A stretch of DNA of 64,000 nucleotides from NCBI GenBank assembly GCA_019448385.1, contig JAGTXO010000006.1, positions 992,001 through 1,056,000 of the forward strand, in the 5' to 3' direction. The DNA is from Diacronema lutheri. Taxonomy: Eukaryota; Haptophyta; Pavlovophyceae; Pavlovales; Pavlovaceae. Every line of letters begins with the position of its first letter. Position 1 is the first letter of the stretch. This document shows, piece by piece, positions 9,778 to 20,764 of the stretch. The notes beneath the pieces are model-generated. The model saw nothing but the letters and a program-made list of their open reading frames with translations. It made no database searches and was not told where the DNA came from. The position numbers were made by a program, and so were the translations under genes.

Positions 9778-12700
9778 ATGGCGTGCAACGCCACCGCGCG
9801 GATGCTGCTCCTCTTTGCGGGCGCGATGCGGTCGTACGAGCACGCGTACCCGATGCTCCGCGCGCAGCTTCGGCTCGACGAGCTCGCGTCGGCGCGCGCG
9901 CTCGAGACAGATGTCGTTGTGCTCACGTCGCTCCGCGTCGGGTGCACGCAAAAGGACGTGCAGCTCGGCGTCTGCGTGCGCCCGGCCAGAGAGACGAGCG
10001 GCGCGAGCGTGCGTCGACGGATGCGCGGCGTGTACGGCCACCGGCTGCGCTTCATCATGGACATGCCCGACATATACGGCAAAGGGGTCGCGGTCATCAG
10101 GAGCGCGGTCGACACGCGCGCCGCCATCTTTCTCAACTGGCTCGCGCACGCGTGCGAGCCGTCGGCGCCGGGCTTGGGGCGCGCAGCGCTGCAGCGCAGC
10201 GGCTCGCCGAGCGCGCTGCGCGCGTACGCGGTTGTGCTCGTCCTCAGGCCCGACATCTACCTCGTCGCGTACGCGCCGCAGCGCCCGCGCACGTTCGCGC
10301 CGCTCAACCCGCTCGAGCTCTGCGCGCGCCACCCAGGCGCAAGCCTGCTCTCGGGCTCGCTGTACCGGGTCGCCCGGTTCCATCACCGCGATTGGGACCA
10401 CGGCATGCTCATCTGCCCGCCCGCCCGCCTCGAGGACTGGCTCCTCCTCGACCGGAAGCCGGACGACTCGTGCGTCGACACGGCCGGCTGCAAGCTCGAC
10501 CCGCCCGTCCCGCCCGAGCGGCCCGAGCACATCACGGGCAACTGGAGCGGCGGGCAGCACGCGGAGTGGGCGGTGTGCCGCACCGTGCCGTGGCTGCGCT
10601 TTCTGTGCGACCGCGCGCTCTATTTTCGCAACCGCCGCGTCCCGTTCGACGCGCTGCCGGACGCCGTTGCGCTCACGCACATCCTGCGGCTGCGGCGCGC
10701 GCCGCTCGGCACCGGCTTCGAGCCGTGCACGCACTGGGAGGAGGGCGCGGATGGGCTGCTCACGCTGCCCCGGAGCACCTCCATCCACGCGCGCGGGTGC
10801 GTCCCTTTTGCGCTGCCTGCGCTCCTCGCACCGCCGCCGGCTCGCGGCGCGCGCGCGCCCGACGCGCCGTGGTGCGAGCCGCCGTTCGCCGGCGCCGACG
10901 CCGTGTCGTCGCTCAGCGTCGCGTCCGCGGTGGTGGTCCGTACGGCGGCGGACGTGCGCGCGGGCGTGGGCACGGGTGCGCTCCTCTCCACACCGCCGCT
11001 CGGCCGCCCGCTCCCCACCAGCGCCGAATGGGACTATATGCGCTGGCTCGTCGGCGACGCGTGTCGAGCGCTTCCGGCGAGCGCGCGCGCGCCCGACGCC
11101 GTCCGCGACGAGCGGCGCGCGGCCCAGATCAGCGCGCACGACGCCGCGCCGGCCGCGCGCGCGGAGGGATCGGCCGCGCCGCTCGACGCCGCGGCGATCG
11201 AGGCGGTTCGCGCCTACCTGCGCGCGGTGTACCCCGCGGTTGCGCGGCCGCTCGAGCACGCGCCCGCCGCCGAGCTTGTGCGCCTCTTCGAGTCGCTCGA
11301 CTACTTTTACGACGCGCGCGCCGAGCGCGGCGCGGCGATGGCGCCGCTGGTGCAGTTCGCGAGCCTCTCCGCGCCAACGGCCGGCAGCGCGCCCGGCAAG
11401 GCGCCGCCGCTCCCCTACCTGCCCGCGGGCGTGTGGTACGACGCGCGCGCGCCGGCGGGTGACGGGTCACGCGAGCGGCCGCCGTGGATTGCGCGCGGCT
11501 CGTTCTCGCGGTGGCGCGTGCCCGTGCGCGTCGCGCGCGAGCCGCTGCCGCTTCTTGGCACGCGCGCGCGTTCGCTGCATTCGGTTGTCGGCAGCCGGAA
11601 CGGTCCGGCGCCGGCATGGACGTCACCGATGGCCATCACGCGGTATGTCCTCTGGCCCGCCGGGTTTGCCGGATCCGGCGGGCTCGGCGCGCTCGCGGAC
11701 GACGGCGGCGGCGGTGTCGGTGTCGGCGGAGGCGCGCGCGACAGCTGGCCGCAGCGGCCGTTGCCCGCGGGCGCGCGCGCGCTGCGCACGCCGGTTGCCG
11801 ACGGCGGCGCCGTCGCGGCTGGCGGCGCCGGCGGGCCGGGCGGGCGCCTCGCGCGGCTGCGCGCGCTGCGCGACGGCGACGACATCGAGATTGAAAACTT
11901 TGGCGGCCCCCGATGGGCCACGGACGAGCGCTGTCCGGGCGTGTGGGCCAACGTGTGGCGCGGGACCGGCGTCTTCCTGCGCGTCGGCGCGCCCTTTGTC
12001 TCGACAAATAAGCTCGTCGCCCTCGCTGAGATGGCGCTGGAGCTCGGCACGCGCGCGCCGGCGGGCGGTTCGACGGCGCTTCGCGCGCTCGGCGACGCGC
12101 TCGGCCTCACGCGCGCGCGCACGAGCCTCGCCACGCGCTTCCCGGACGCGAGCGAGAGCGACGTGTTCGTCACCACGCTGCTCGCGACTGGCATGCCCGC
12201 CGACGGGCCGTGCAGCGCCGCGGCGCGCGACGCCAAGGCGACCCTCGGCGCGGCGTGGAACGCAACGCCATGGCTGCGTGCCGCGCGCGAGGGCGCGCTG
12301 CACCCGCGCGAGGCGGTCCGGCGGCTGCGCTTTTCGCAGCCGGGCGCCGAGACCGACGCGTATGCGCTCTTCTGGCAGTTTGGCGCGTGCGGCACTGGCG
12401 CCTACTACAATGCGCGCGCGCGGCCGTGGGCGTCCTACGATGGCCTGCTCGCGACGTTCGCATGCATGCTCGGTGTGCACACGCTGATCCTCGGCGCGAG
12501 CGCAAATGACAACGGGCTGCTGCACCAGGAACTCGTCGACTACGACGCGCCCGCCAATTCGAGCTGGCCGAAGATTGTGCACACCGGCGAGCGCGCGCCG
12601 ATCAACCCCGTCGGCGCGTGCGTGCCCGCGTTTGAGGCCGCGCGTGGCGGCGCGGCCGACGGGTCGTACGTCGCGCGGCCGCGGCCAAGCCCCGACGCGC

Positions 12701-12978
12701 TCGCGGCGCACTGGAAGGCGACGGGCAAGTTTGCGCTCGGCGACCCACGCGAGCGTGTAGACGACGCCGCGCCGCGCGCGCGGCTGCCGTGCGCGCTCTT
12801 TGGAGGCGGCGCGCCGTGGAGGGAGCGGCCGCGCTGCGCCGTCCCGCCCGCCGCGTGGGGCTCGACGTTTCCCAATGCGCACAAGCTCAAATGCCACACG
12901 TACTGCGCCGGCGCCATGTCCGAGGCGCACGCCGGCGTGAGCGTCGCCGCCGTGCTTTTCGCCAACGCGACGCTGTGA
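9778..12978 (+). CDS. Large glycosyltransferase-like protein, 1066 aa
   Basis: One uninterrupted 1066-codon frame. Residues 1-330 show a pattern common in algal glycosyltransferases of uncertain family: a hydrophobic start (LLLFAGAMRSYEHAYPMLRA), VVVLTSL, an AYAVVLVLRPDIYLV strand, and later RDWDHGMLICPPARLEDWL. After a linker, residues about 480-1066 form a second region with ITRYVLWPAGF, DDIEIENFGGPRW and ASANDNGLLHQELVDYDAP, which I cannot place. The two halves may be separate enzymatic domains. A cleavable signal is not obvious, though the N-terminus could anchor in the Golgi. It lies between the SUI1 gene and a coiled-coil gene on the same strand. Coding status is firm; function is weakly supported. 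Confidence 0.6.
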   Translation: MACNATARMLLLFAGAMRSYEHAYPMLRAQLRLDELASARALETDVVVLTSLRVGCTQKDVQLGVCVRPARETSGASVRRRMRGVYGHRLRFIMDMPDIYGKGVAVIRSAVDTRAAIFLNWLAHACEPSAPGLGRAALQRSGSPSALRAYAVVLVLRPDIYLVAYAPQRPRTFAPLNPLELCARHPGASLLSGSLYRVARFHHRDWDHGMLICPPARLEDWLLLDRKPDDSCVDTAGCKLDPPVPPERPEHITGNWSGGQHAEWAVCRTVPWLRFLCDRALYFRNRRVPFDALPDAVALTHILRLRRAPLGTGFEPCTHWEEGADGLLTLPRSTSIHARGCVPFALPALLAPPPARGARAPDAPWCEPPFAGADAVSSLSVASAVVVRTAADVRAGVGTGALLSTPPLGRPLPTSAEWDYMRWLVGDACRALPASARAPDAVRDERRAAQISAHDAAPAARAEGSAAPLDAAAIEAVRAYLRAVYPAVARPLEHAPAAELVRLFESLDYFYDARAERGAAMAPLVQFASLSAPTAGSAPGKAPPLPYLPAGVWYDARAPAGDGSRERPPWIARGSFSRWRVPVRVAREPLPLLGTRARSLHSVVGSRNGPAPAWTSPMAITRYVLWPAGFAGSGGLGALADDGGGGVGVGGGARDSWPQRPLPAGARALRTPVADGGAVAAGGAGGPGGRLARLRALRDGDDIEIENFGGPRWATDERCPGVWANVWRGTGVFLRVGAPFVSTNKLVALAEMALELGTRAPAGGSTALRALGDALGLTRARTSLATRFPDASESDVFVTTLLATGMPADGPCSAAARDAKATLGAAWNATPWLRAAREGALHPREAVRRLRFSQPGAETDAYALFWQFGACGTGAYYNARARPWASYDGLLATFACMLGVHTLILGASANDNGLLHQELVDYDAPANSSWPKIVHTGERAPINPVGACVPAFEAARGGAADGSYVARPRPSPDALAAHWKATGKFALGDPRERVDDAAPRARLPCALFGGGAPWRERPRCAVPPAAWGSTFPNAHKLKCHTYCAGAMSEAHAGVSVAAVLFANATL

Positions 12979-13070
12979 CTCGTGAGTCGTGACGTGCCCG
13001 ACGCTGTGATCAGTGAGTCGTGACGCGCGCCACGCCATGCTGCGAAGTGGATGGTGGGCAGACCTCGGAC

Positions 13071-14387
13071 ATGCCTTCGCCCCTGCCCACGACGGAGCCC
13101 GCGCGAACAGCGGCGACGCAACGTGCGCTGCGCCCGCTCGAGCTCGTGGCGGCGCTGCACACGGCGCGGCCAGTCCGTCCGCGCGAGCATGCCGGCGACG
13201 ACCCGCTCTTGCGCGCGCTGTCGCTCAGCCCGCGGGCGGCGCGCGGAGTGGAGGGCGCGCGGCACGCGCACGCGAACGCGGCCGCGAGAGCGCCGCATGC
13301 GGTTGCGCGCGACGCCGCCGCGCGCGACGCAGTGCTGCAAATCGCGGGGCGGCTCGAGCGCGAGCTGCGCGAGCTCGACGCCGCAGAGCGTGTGCGTGCG
13401 CCGCTCGCCTGCCCGCCCGATGCGCCTTCGACCGCCGCAGAGCACGTCGAGGCGCTCGACCGGCTCGACCGACGGATCGCGCTGTGGGACGCGGCGCTCC
13501 GGCGGCTCGCCGAGCGTGCGTTCGTCACGTGCGCTGAGCAGGGCCAGCTCCTCGAGGCCGCGCGCGACGCGTACGCATCGCACGGGCGCGCGACGCGCGC
13601 CCTCGCTGGTCGCTCGCTCCGCAGGGCGGAGGCGCTCGACGAGCAGCTTGCGGCCGGCGTGCGCGACGTGATCTACCGCACACCGCACGCGCAGCAGCGG
13701 CCGTCGCCAGCGCGCGAGATCGAGCCCTCGCTCGCCCAGCAGCGCGCGGCGCTCGCGTTTGGCCGCGCGCGCCTCGCCGCACAGGCGGGTGACGCCGTGC
13801 GCGCGCCGGCTGCCGGCGCGCCTGCCGCCGCCGCGCCGCCGGCCGAGCTGACCGCCGAGGACGTTCTCGTGTCGATCGGTTCGGGCGAGCTCGAGCTCAC
13901 CTTCCCGCAGCGCGTCGCGCTTGTCGCGCTCGCTCTCTCACCGCTCACGCCCGGCATGCGCGCGCGCGCGCTGCGCGAGGCGGAGCACGAGCTGCGCGGC
14001 GCCGATGGCGGCCCGGCGGGCGTGGCGAGCGGCCAGCACGACTCTTCGCTGGCCGACCTCGCAACAGACGCGTCGCGAGACCTCGCGCACGCGCTGAACG
14101 CGCTCAGCCGCGAGCAGCGCGAGACACCGATTGATCTTCTCTTCTGCGGCCTCGCGCCCGACGCGACGCGGCACGTGCGCAGCTTCTTTGCCGAGGTCGC
14201 GACGGCCGAGGTGGGCTCGCAGTGCGAACTCGTGAGCCGCGCGGGCCGGCGCGCGAGCGCCGACGCTGAGGATGACGCGTGGCCGTCGCCCGCCGAGGCC
14301 CGCGCACTGGCGCCGCCCGCGCCGCGGATGGAGCAGCACGGCACGCGCGGCTTTGCTCCGGTTGCGATCCACATAAGCGAGTCGTGA
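13071..14387 (+). CDS. Coiled-coil protein, possible axonemal dynein light-intermediate-chain relative
   Basis: A 438-codon frame from the first ATG. The middle (about residues 90-210) is helical and charged. It contains LWDAALRRLAERAFVTCAEQ followed by GQLLEAARDAYASH, a layout resembling the coiled-coil core of axonemal dynein light intermediate chain p28/DNALI1 (ELIRQVTINCAERG-type motif). If correct, it works in flagellar motility. A more C-terminal block (VLVSIGSGELELTFPQRVAL, and a segment about 430) is not in that family, so this is a larger or different protein. Two near-identical GTGAGTCGTGACG strings precede the gene at about 12981-13022. Confidence 0.5.
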   Translation: MPSPLPTTEPARTAATQRALRPLELVAALHTARPVRPREHAGDDPLLRALSLSPRAARGVEGARHAHANAAARAPHAVARDAAARDAVLQIAGRLERELRELDAAERVRAPLACPPDAPSTAAEHVEALDRLDRRIALWDAALRRLAERAFVTCAEQGQLLEAARDAYASHGRATRALAGRSLRRAEALDEQLAAGVRDVIYRTPHAQQRPSPAREIEPSLAQQRAALAFGRARLAAQAGDAVRAPAAGAPAAAAPPAELTAEDVLVSIGSGELELTFPQRVALVALALSPLTPGMRARALREAEHELRGADGGPAGVASGQHDSSLADLATDASRDLAHALNALSREQRETPIDLLFCGLAPDATRHVRSFFAEVATAEVGSQCELVSRAGRRASADAEDDAWPSPAEARALAPPAPRMEQHGTRGFAPVAIHISES

Positions 14388-14587
14388 AGCGCGGCGAGCA
14401 GGCGTCGACATCCCCGTGGGGCACTCCTGGCGAGCGACGGACAGATTGTCCCTGTGGGTTCCGAACTCTCAGACTCCACTGTTGACCACTGTTGACAGTC
14501 AACTGTGACGGCAGGAGAAAACAACCGGCCACGTGAGGCGAGCGCTCGGTGGCGCTCTCGCCTGGCCAGGAGGCCTCTTGCCGCGCC

Positions 14588-15189
14588 ATGCACACGTTCT
14601 GGCAGCGCGTCAACGCCATCTTCTTCTACGCGCTCTCGGTGCTCGGCTTCCTGGCCCTGCTTTGCGCGGGAACCACCTACTTCCACACCGCACACCCGGA
14701 CGTGCAGCTCGGCCTCGACAGGGCGTCGCTGTGCGCGCACGCGCGCGCCGTCGCGCGGCGCGCGCGCGCACACACACATCTCACGGTGGCTTTGGCGTCG
14801 GCGCGCACCGACGCGACAGACGCAAGATCATGGGCGCGGGCCACGAGCAGGCGACGCTGCGGCTAAGCATCGACGCCGACCTGAGTACGGTGTTCAACTG
14901 GAACGTCAAGCAGCTGTTCGTCTTCATCACGGCTGAGTACGTCACCAAGCAGAACAAACTCAACCAGGTGGTCGTGTGGGACCACATCGTGACTGGCAAG
15001 GAGTACGCGCGGATACATTCCTCCTCCATCGTCAACAAGTATAGCCTCACCGACCAGGGCTATGGACTGCGTGGCAACGACATCACGCTCGTGCTGCACT
15101 GGAACACGATTCCGATCACCGGGCTGCTGACGACGACGGGCTTTCGGCAAAGCGTGCACACGTTCACGCTGGAGGACCAATACTCCTGA
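14588..15189 (+). CDS. SPCS3: Signal peptidase complex subunit 3 (SPC22/23)
   Basis: Two exons, 14588-14730 and 14820-15189, give 170 residues, close to the 180 of animal SPCS3. Exon 1 encodes a short cytosolic tail and the single membrane anchor (FFYALSVLGFLALLCAGTTY). Exon 2 encodes the lumenal domain with the family signatures VFNWNVKQLFVFITAEY and NQVVVWDHIV. The 89-bp intron starts GTGCGC, ends GACAG, and is phase 2. SPCS3 is the essential non-catalytic subunit supporting SEC11 in removing signal peptides at the endoplasmic reticulum. Assignment is secure. Confidence 0.93.
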
Positions 15190-15415
15190 CATCACCAGCC
15201 CAAACCCACAAATCGGGGATGCGCAAGCGTCACCGCATGTAATTTCTCGCGCGAGCCGTGTGCGCTGGTGAGCGCGAGAGCGCAGGGCGTCTCACCATGT
15301 CCGACGGGTCATTTCCCCCGTCGGGCCAGTCACTGACGCTGCCTCGCTGGGCGCAGAACTGCATTTGTTGCAAGGGCGCTTTCAAGGACGTTGCGTGCCT
15401 TGGGCACTGTGGCGC

Positions 15416-17701
15416 TCACATGCCCTGCCACGCGGGCCCACCGCCGCCCTCGGGCACAACCCAGTCAATGTTTTGCGACGGGCATTTGATGTCGCACGTC
15501 TTGCAGTGGATGCAGTTCTGCGCGTTGATCTGTAGCCGGCGCGCGCCCGCCTCGTCCGCCACATACTCGTACACGCCCGCCGGGCAGAAGCGCTGCTCGG
15601 GGCCGTCGTACAGCGCGAGGTTACGCGCGAGCGGCACGGCGTCGTCGCGCAGCGTAAGGTGCGGCGGCTCGTTGTGGTCGTGGTTGGTGCTCGTGAGCGC
15701 GACGGAGGAGAGGATGTCAAAGGTGAGCTTGCCGTCCGGCTTCGGGTAGACGATTGGCGTGCATTCCTCCTTGCGCCTGAGCGCGGCCGAGTCCGGGCCC
15801 GCGTGCCGGAGCGTGAATGGCTCGCGCCCGCCGAAAAGGTATTGCACGATGCCTGCATACGCAAGCATGCCCCACAGGCCGAGCGGCGAGTGGAAAGAGG
15901 GCCGAACGTTGCGCACGGCGTGCAGCTCGCTCCACACCCACGAGCCCTCCATCGCCGGCTGGTAGCCGGCCATGTCGATGAGCTGGTCGTCGGGCGCGTC
16001 CGTAGGCAGCGCGTCGAGCCCGGCAAACGCCGTCTCCGCGGCGACCATCCCCGACTTCATCGCCGTGTGCGTGCCCTTGATCTTGGGCACGTTTAGGAAG
16101 CCAGCGGAGCAGCCGATCAGCGCGCCGCCCGGGAACACCAGCTTCGGGATCGACTGCAGCCCGCCCTCATTGAGCGCACGCGCGCCGTACGAAAGCCGCT
16201 CGCCGCCCTCAAAGATTGGCCGGATCGACGGGTGCGTCTTCCACTTTTGAAACTCGCCAAAGGGTGAGAGGTACGTGTTGGCGTAGTCGAGGCCGACCAC
16301 GTAGCTGCGCAGCGCGCGCCGATGCGATTCGACGGCGCGGCGAAGCGCGCGTGAGCCCGACGCGCGGCGCGCGCGGCGCGACTTGCGTGCCTGGCGCAAC
16401 GCACGTCGCAGGCGCGCGCGCATGCGCCCACCCGGCAGCGACGAGCGTGTCGTCCGGCTCATCGAGGTGGTACAGGAAGGAGCCTCCCCACGTGTGCCTA
16501 TCCACCGGCCACCCGGCCGTGTGCTCGACACGGCCGGGCTTGTGCAGCTCGGGCTTGATGCGCCATACCTCCTGCGCGACCGGCGACGGCGCAGCGCACG
16601 GCGTCGGCGCGGCGTGCGGTGCGACGGGCGCCGTCGGCGGGCGCCCCGTCGGTGCGCGCGGTGCGCACCCGCGGCGCGCCGCACGCGGCCGGCGCCCGGC
16701 CCATGGCAACGGCCGCGGCCACGGCGCGTTGCAACAGACGCGGCAGAGCCCCGCCGCGCAGCGCGCGCGCGCGGCGACAAGGCGCGCGGCGCCGACCTTG
16801 AGGCCCAGGCCGTACGTCTGCTCGCACTTGCCCTCGCGCAGGCTGTACTTCACGATGGCCTCCTTGGTCAGCGAGCCGTGGCACCCCTCTGCGAGGAGCG
16901 TCGCGCGCGCGCGCAGCTCCATCCCGCGCTCGAAGGAAGGCTTGGGCGAGCCGTCCTTGGCGACGCCAACGTCGTTGGTCGCCGCGCCGACCACAGCACC
17001 AGTTTCGTCGAACAGGAGCTCGACCGCGCCATACCCGGTGTAAATCTCAACGCCGAGCTCCTCCGCCTGTGCACGGCGCGCGCGCGGGCGGCACGCGCAG
17101 CCGTGCGCGCGCGTGAGGCGGGGCGTGCAGCGCGCGCCGCGCCGCGCGGCGCGGCGCGCCGCGCGGCGCGCCGCACCTTCTCTGCGAGCCATGCGACGAC
17201 GTTGCCGAGGCGGACAATGTAGTTGCCGTGGTTGTCCATGCCCGAGCGCGGCGGGATGGGCAGAGGGATCGACATCGTCTCCGTGAGGATCGCCATCGAG
17301 TCCTGGGTGACAGCGGTCGTGACGGGCGCGCCAAGCTCCTTCCAATTCGGGAAGAGCTCGTCGAGCGCGCACGGCTCGATGACGGCGCCGGAGAGCGTGT
17401 GCGCGCCGGGCGTGCCCGCCTTCTCAATCACCGTCACCCGAAACTCCTTCCCTGCGGCCGCGCACAGCTGCTTGAGCTTGATCGCGGCGCTCAGACCGGC
17501 TGGGCCGCCCCCGACGATGAGCACGTCCGTCTGGTCGACGGCGCGCTCCATGTCGACGCCCTCCCAACGCGGGTCCGTGCTACGATCGAGCTTCTTGTAA
17601 TGCGTGGTCAGCCTTGGTTGCGCCGACGCGAGCCCACGCGACGCGCGAGGGCGTCGGGAGAAGGTGGAGAGCACACGACGGCTCGCAAGGACGGCCGACA
17701 T
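15416..17701 (-). CDS. ETFDH: Electron transfer flavoprotein-ubiquinone oxidoreductase
   Basis: Four exons, 17701-17177, 17066-16797, 16571-16432 and 16304-15416, give 607 residues versus 617 in human ETFDH. The protein moves electrons from ETF (fatty-acid and amino-acid oxidation) to ubiquinone at the mitochondrial inner membrane. An Arg/Ser-rich mitochondrial presequence precedes the FAD-binding [18 protein letters not shown]. The membrane/quinone region has [17 protein letters not shown] and [13 protein letters not shown]. The C-terminal 4Fe-4S ligands are in [10 protein letters not shown] and [18 protein letters not shown]. Intron phases are 0, 0 and 2, and all introns are CpG-rich. The start codon is the first that gives a presequence. 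Confidence 0.95.
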
Positions 17702-17740
17702 CGCTCGTGGCTTCCTTCTGACGTCGGAAGGCAAGAGAGA

Positions 17741-17839
17741 CTGAGAAAGGACAAGACGTCGGAAGGCAGACTGACTGAGAACTCTTGTCCTTTCTCAGCC
17801 TCACCACGAGGCCGCACGACCTTCCGCCCTCGTGGTGAG
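17741..17839. repeat. Two adjacent inverted repeats between MRE11 and ETFDH
   Basis: A 15-base arm, CTGAGAAAGGACAAG at 17741-17755, is perfectly inverted at 17784-17798. A 12-base arm, CTCACCACGAGG at 17800-17811, is inverted at 17828-17839. The tract also repeats GACGTCGGAAGGCA directly (about 17730 and 17754) and AGACTGAGAA(G/A)G several times (about 17738, 17868 and 17879). It lies in the 243-bp gap between the MRE11 stop and the ETFDH start, so it may form transcript hairpins at the MRE11 3' end or act as an ETFDH promoter. Confidence 0.85.
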
Positions 17840-17944
17840 ACAAGAGTCTCAATCAGTCAGACTGAGAAAGGACAGGAGAGACTGAGAAGGTCGCACCCGG
17901 GGCCGACGCGAGTCAAGCGACCCCACGGGCGGGTGACACCGCGC

Positions 17945-20702
17945 TCACCTGCGGCGCGAGCCCCACTGCGCGACGCCGCCGCGACCGGCGTAGTGATTGC
18001 CGGCGTCGCCGTCGTCGTCGTCGTCGCCGCCGCCGCCCTCGTCAACGTCGGAGAGGTCGTCGTCAACTTCGTCGAGCGCGGCGGCGGCGGTCTGCCGGCT
18101 TGGTGCGGCCGTGCCATGCGACGGCGCGGCGCGCGACCTCGACGCCGGCTGCGAGATCGTGCGCGCACTGCGCGCAAAGCCGTTCGAGCCCACCCCGACG
18201 CGGCGCGCGCCACCGCCGCCGCCGCCATTGTCGTCGTCGTCGTCGTCGTCGAGGTCGAACGGCTGCGCCGCCGCTCGGCTCGCGCGCGCCTTGGCCGCGC
18301 CACCGCCGCGCCCGCGCGCGGCGACGCCGACGCCGCGTGCACGCCCGCCGCGCGCTGCACCGCCGCGCGCGCCACGCCCGCGCCCGCGACCGGTCGGCGG
18401 CGGCGCGGGCGGCTCGTCCTCGTCGTCTTCCTCCTCGGCACCTGCGCCGCTGCCGCTGCCGCCGCTGCCGCCGCCGCCCTCGTCTTCGTCTTCGTCGCTG
18501 TCCGCGCGCGCGGCGCCGCGCGCGCGCTTGGCCGCCGCCGCCTTGGAGGCAGCAGGCAGCGCGCGCTTGGCCGGCGCCTTCTTGGCCGGCGGGGGCGGCA
18601 CATCGTCGTCATCGCCGTCAGGCTGCGCGCCAATGTCGCCACTCGGCTCACCACCGCCGCCACCGCAGCCGCGCAGGTGCTCGCTCAGCACGCGCGCGCG
18701 CTCCTTCGCGTCGCCCGCCGAGAGCTTGGCGTTGAGGTCCTCGTTCTTCTCGAGCTCGCGGTTGGTGCGGCGCATCATGTCCTCGACGAAGGCGCGGATC
18801 GAGCCGGCAGCCTCCTTGTGCACGTACGTGTGCACCGCGTCGTTGAAGTCACCAACCTTCAAAACGCTCAGCTGCTCACCCGACGCACTCATCATCTCAG
18901 CGACGAGGTCCTCGATCGCGCGCGTCTCCTGGCGCAGCGCCGACAGGCCGTAACCGGGGAGCGCATCCTCGAGCTCGTCGCCGTCGGCGCCGTCGGCCGG
19001 GCCGGTCGGGCCGACGCCGCCCGCCGGCCTCGCCTTCCGCGCCGCCTTCCGATAGAAGAGGAGCAGCTCGTTCGGATTTCCGACGCGTCCGACAAAGCGC
19101 GCGCCAAACCGCTGCGGGTTGCACGTCAGGCACTCGCTGTACTCGACGCGGATGCGGATGAGCGGGAGCGCGAGCTTGTCCAGACCCTTCTGCAGCGGGT
19201 TGGCCGGCGCCGTCGCCTCGTGTGCCGCGGCGATCATCTCCTCGACGAGCTTGTTGAGCGTGTCCATCAGCTGCTCCTCGGTGCGCGGCGGCGACGGCAG
19301 CTCGCGGAGCACGACGTCGCGGTGCATGAAGGAACGGACCGAGTCGAGCTTGATCGGTTCGATGCGCCACTGGTCGCCCAGCACGTGCAGCAGCGCGATG
19401 TGCTTGGGCTGCGCCTCGGCCGTGCTGAGCGACGTGGCAACCGTCGATCCGGGCTGCAGCACGGTAAAGCTGCGGCCGGGCGACTGCGCGAGCGCGGCCA
19501 TCCCGCCCTGGAGCAGGCACGTGTGCTCGTGGCCCCAGATGACGAGGTCGAGGAAGTCGGGCAGGAAGCTCTCCTTGAGGAAGCCCTTGGCCGGCCCGCT
19601 CGTCGCGCCGCGCGTGAGGCGGTTCTGGTGGACGCAGCACAGGTTGAACCAATCATCTTTCCCCTCGGCCGGTCGCAGAAAGGAGACCTTGTGGTCGGCG
19701 AAGACGCGGTGGAGACGCTCGTCGCGGATGTGGCCGAGGCCGTACAACGCCAGCTTGGTCGAGCCCTTCTCCAAGAGGATCGGTTGCAGCGCGATCTCGC
19801 GCAGCGCGATGTGCCGTCCAAAATAATTGATCAAGTTCGCCGTGCTCAGCACATCGAGCGCGGCAAGCCCGCCGTCCTGCGCGCCGCCGGCCGCGGTGGC
19901 GGCAGCGTCGAAGGAGCACGCGCGCGCGCGCGCGCGCGCGGGTGAGAGCGGCGTGTGCCGCCGGCCGCGCCCGGCACGCACAACGGCGAGGACGCGCGAC
20001 ACCTCGCACGGGCTCGCGGCTCGACGGCGCGCACGCGGCGCGTACGCCCGCCGGGTCGTCGTGATTGCCATGAATAGAGAAGACGGGCAGCTCGACGTTG
20101 TAGTTTGGGTCCTCGTAGTTTGCGCTGTGATGCCTGCCGAGGCGCCGCGAGACGCACCAGCCCGCAACGCGCGCCGCCCGGGCAGGCGGGCGAGTGAGCG
20201 CGCCGTGGCGAGGGCGCGGGCGTGCGGGCGCGCTTGGCGCGTATCGGCGGGGCTGAACGACGGAGGCGCGCACTTGTCGTGGAAGTTTTCGCTCTGGTTG
20301 GACGTAATGGTGAACAGCACCTCCTTGGAGCCAAGGCAGTTGTCGCGCAGGAGCTCCATCGTGCGCTGCATCGTCTTGCGCGACGGCTTGTTGTCGTGGA
20401 AAAGGTCGCCGCCGAGCAGAAGAAAGTCAGCCTGCGTGCGGGTGCGCAGCACACTCGCGCAAAGGCATGGGCCGCCGAGCGCGCGCGCGCGGCACACGCG
20501 CGCGGCGCGCGCGCGCGGCGCCGTGGCGCGCGCATGCGCGAAACGCGCGCACATCGCACTCCTTCGCCCGGTGGAGCACCTCCTCGAAGGCGAGGAACGA
20601 GTCGTCGCCGCGCACGGGATCCTTCTCCATGTACCCCAGGTGGATGTCCGACGCGATCATGATCTTGAACGTCGAGGCAGCGCTCGACCCGTCATCGCCC
20701 AT
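17945..20702 (-). CDS. MRE11: Double-strand break repair nuclease MRE11
   Basis: Four exons, 20702-20553, 20431-20274, 20124-20046 and 19876-17945, give 772 residues. Phosphoesterase motifs are in place: [39 protein letters not shown] and [16 protein letters not shown] and the capping region ([28 protein letters not shown]) follow the family. The C-terminus is long, with Asp/Glu runs alternating with Gly-Arg-rich DNA-binding segments, ending in SQPASRSR-like basic stretches. MRE11 forms the MRN complex with RAD50 and NBS1 and resects DNA ends. All three introns interrupt the nuclease domain. The gene is divergent from TFIIH p44 with 62 bp between start codons. Confidence 0.94.
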
Positions 20703-20764
20703 GACCCGTCGTTCGACCGACCGTCCGACGCGCGCAAAAGTCGGCCCCGGCTGTGCTCTTCAGC

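Noticed and set aside
13071-14387. Firm naming as DNALI1
   Set aside because: Only one coiled-coil motif is similar; the rest of the protein does not follow the family, so no symbol was given.
18000-18300. CRISPR-like regular repeats in trinucleotide tracts
   Set aside because: These are simple GTC/GCC runs coding for Asp and Gly; there are no spacers.
17228-19945. 905-codon plus-strand ORF over MRE11
   Set aside because: It is the antisense of the MRE11 acidic C-terminus and catalytic exons; no independent domain is present.
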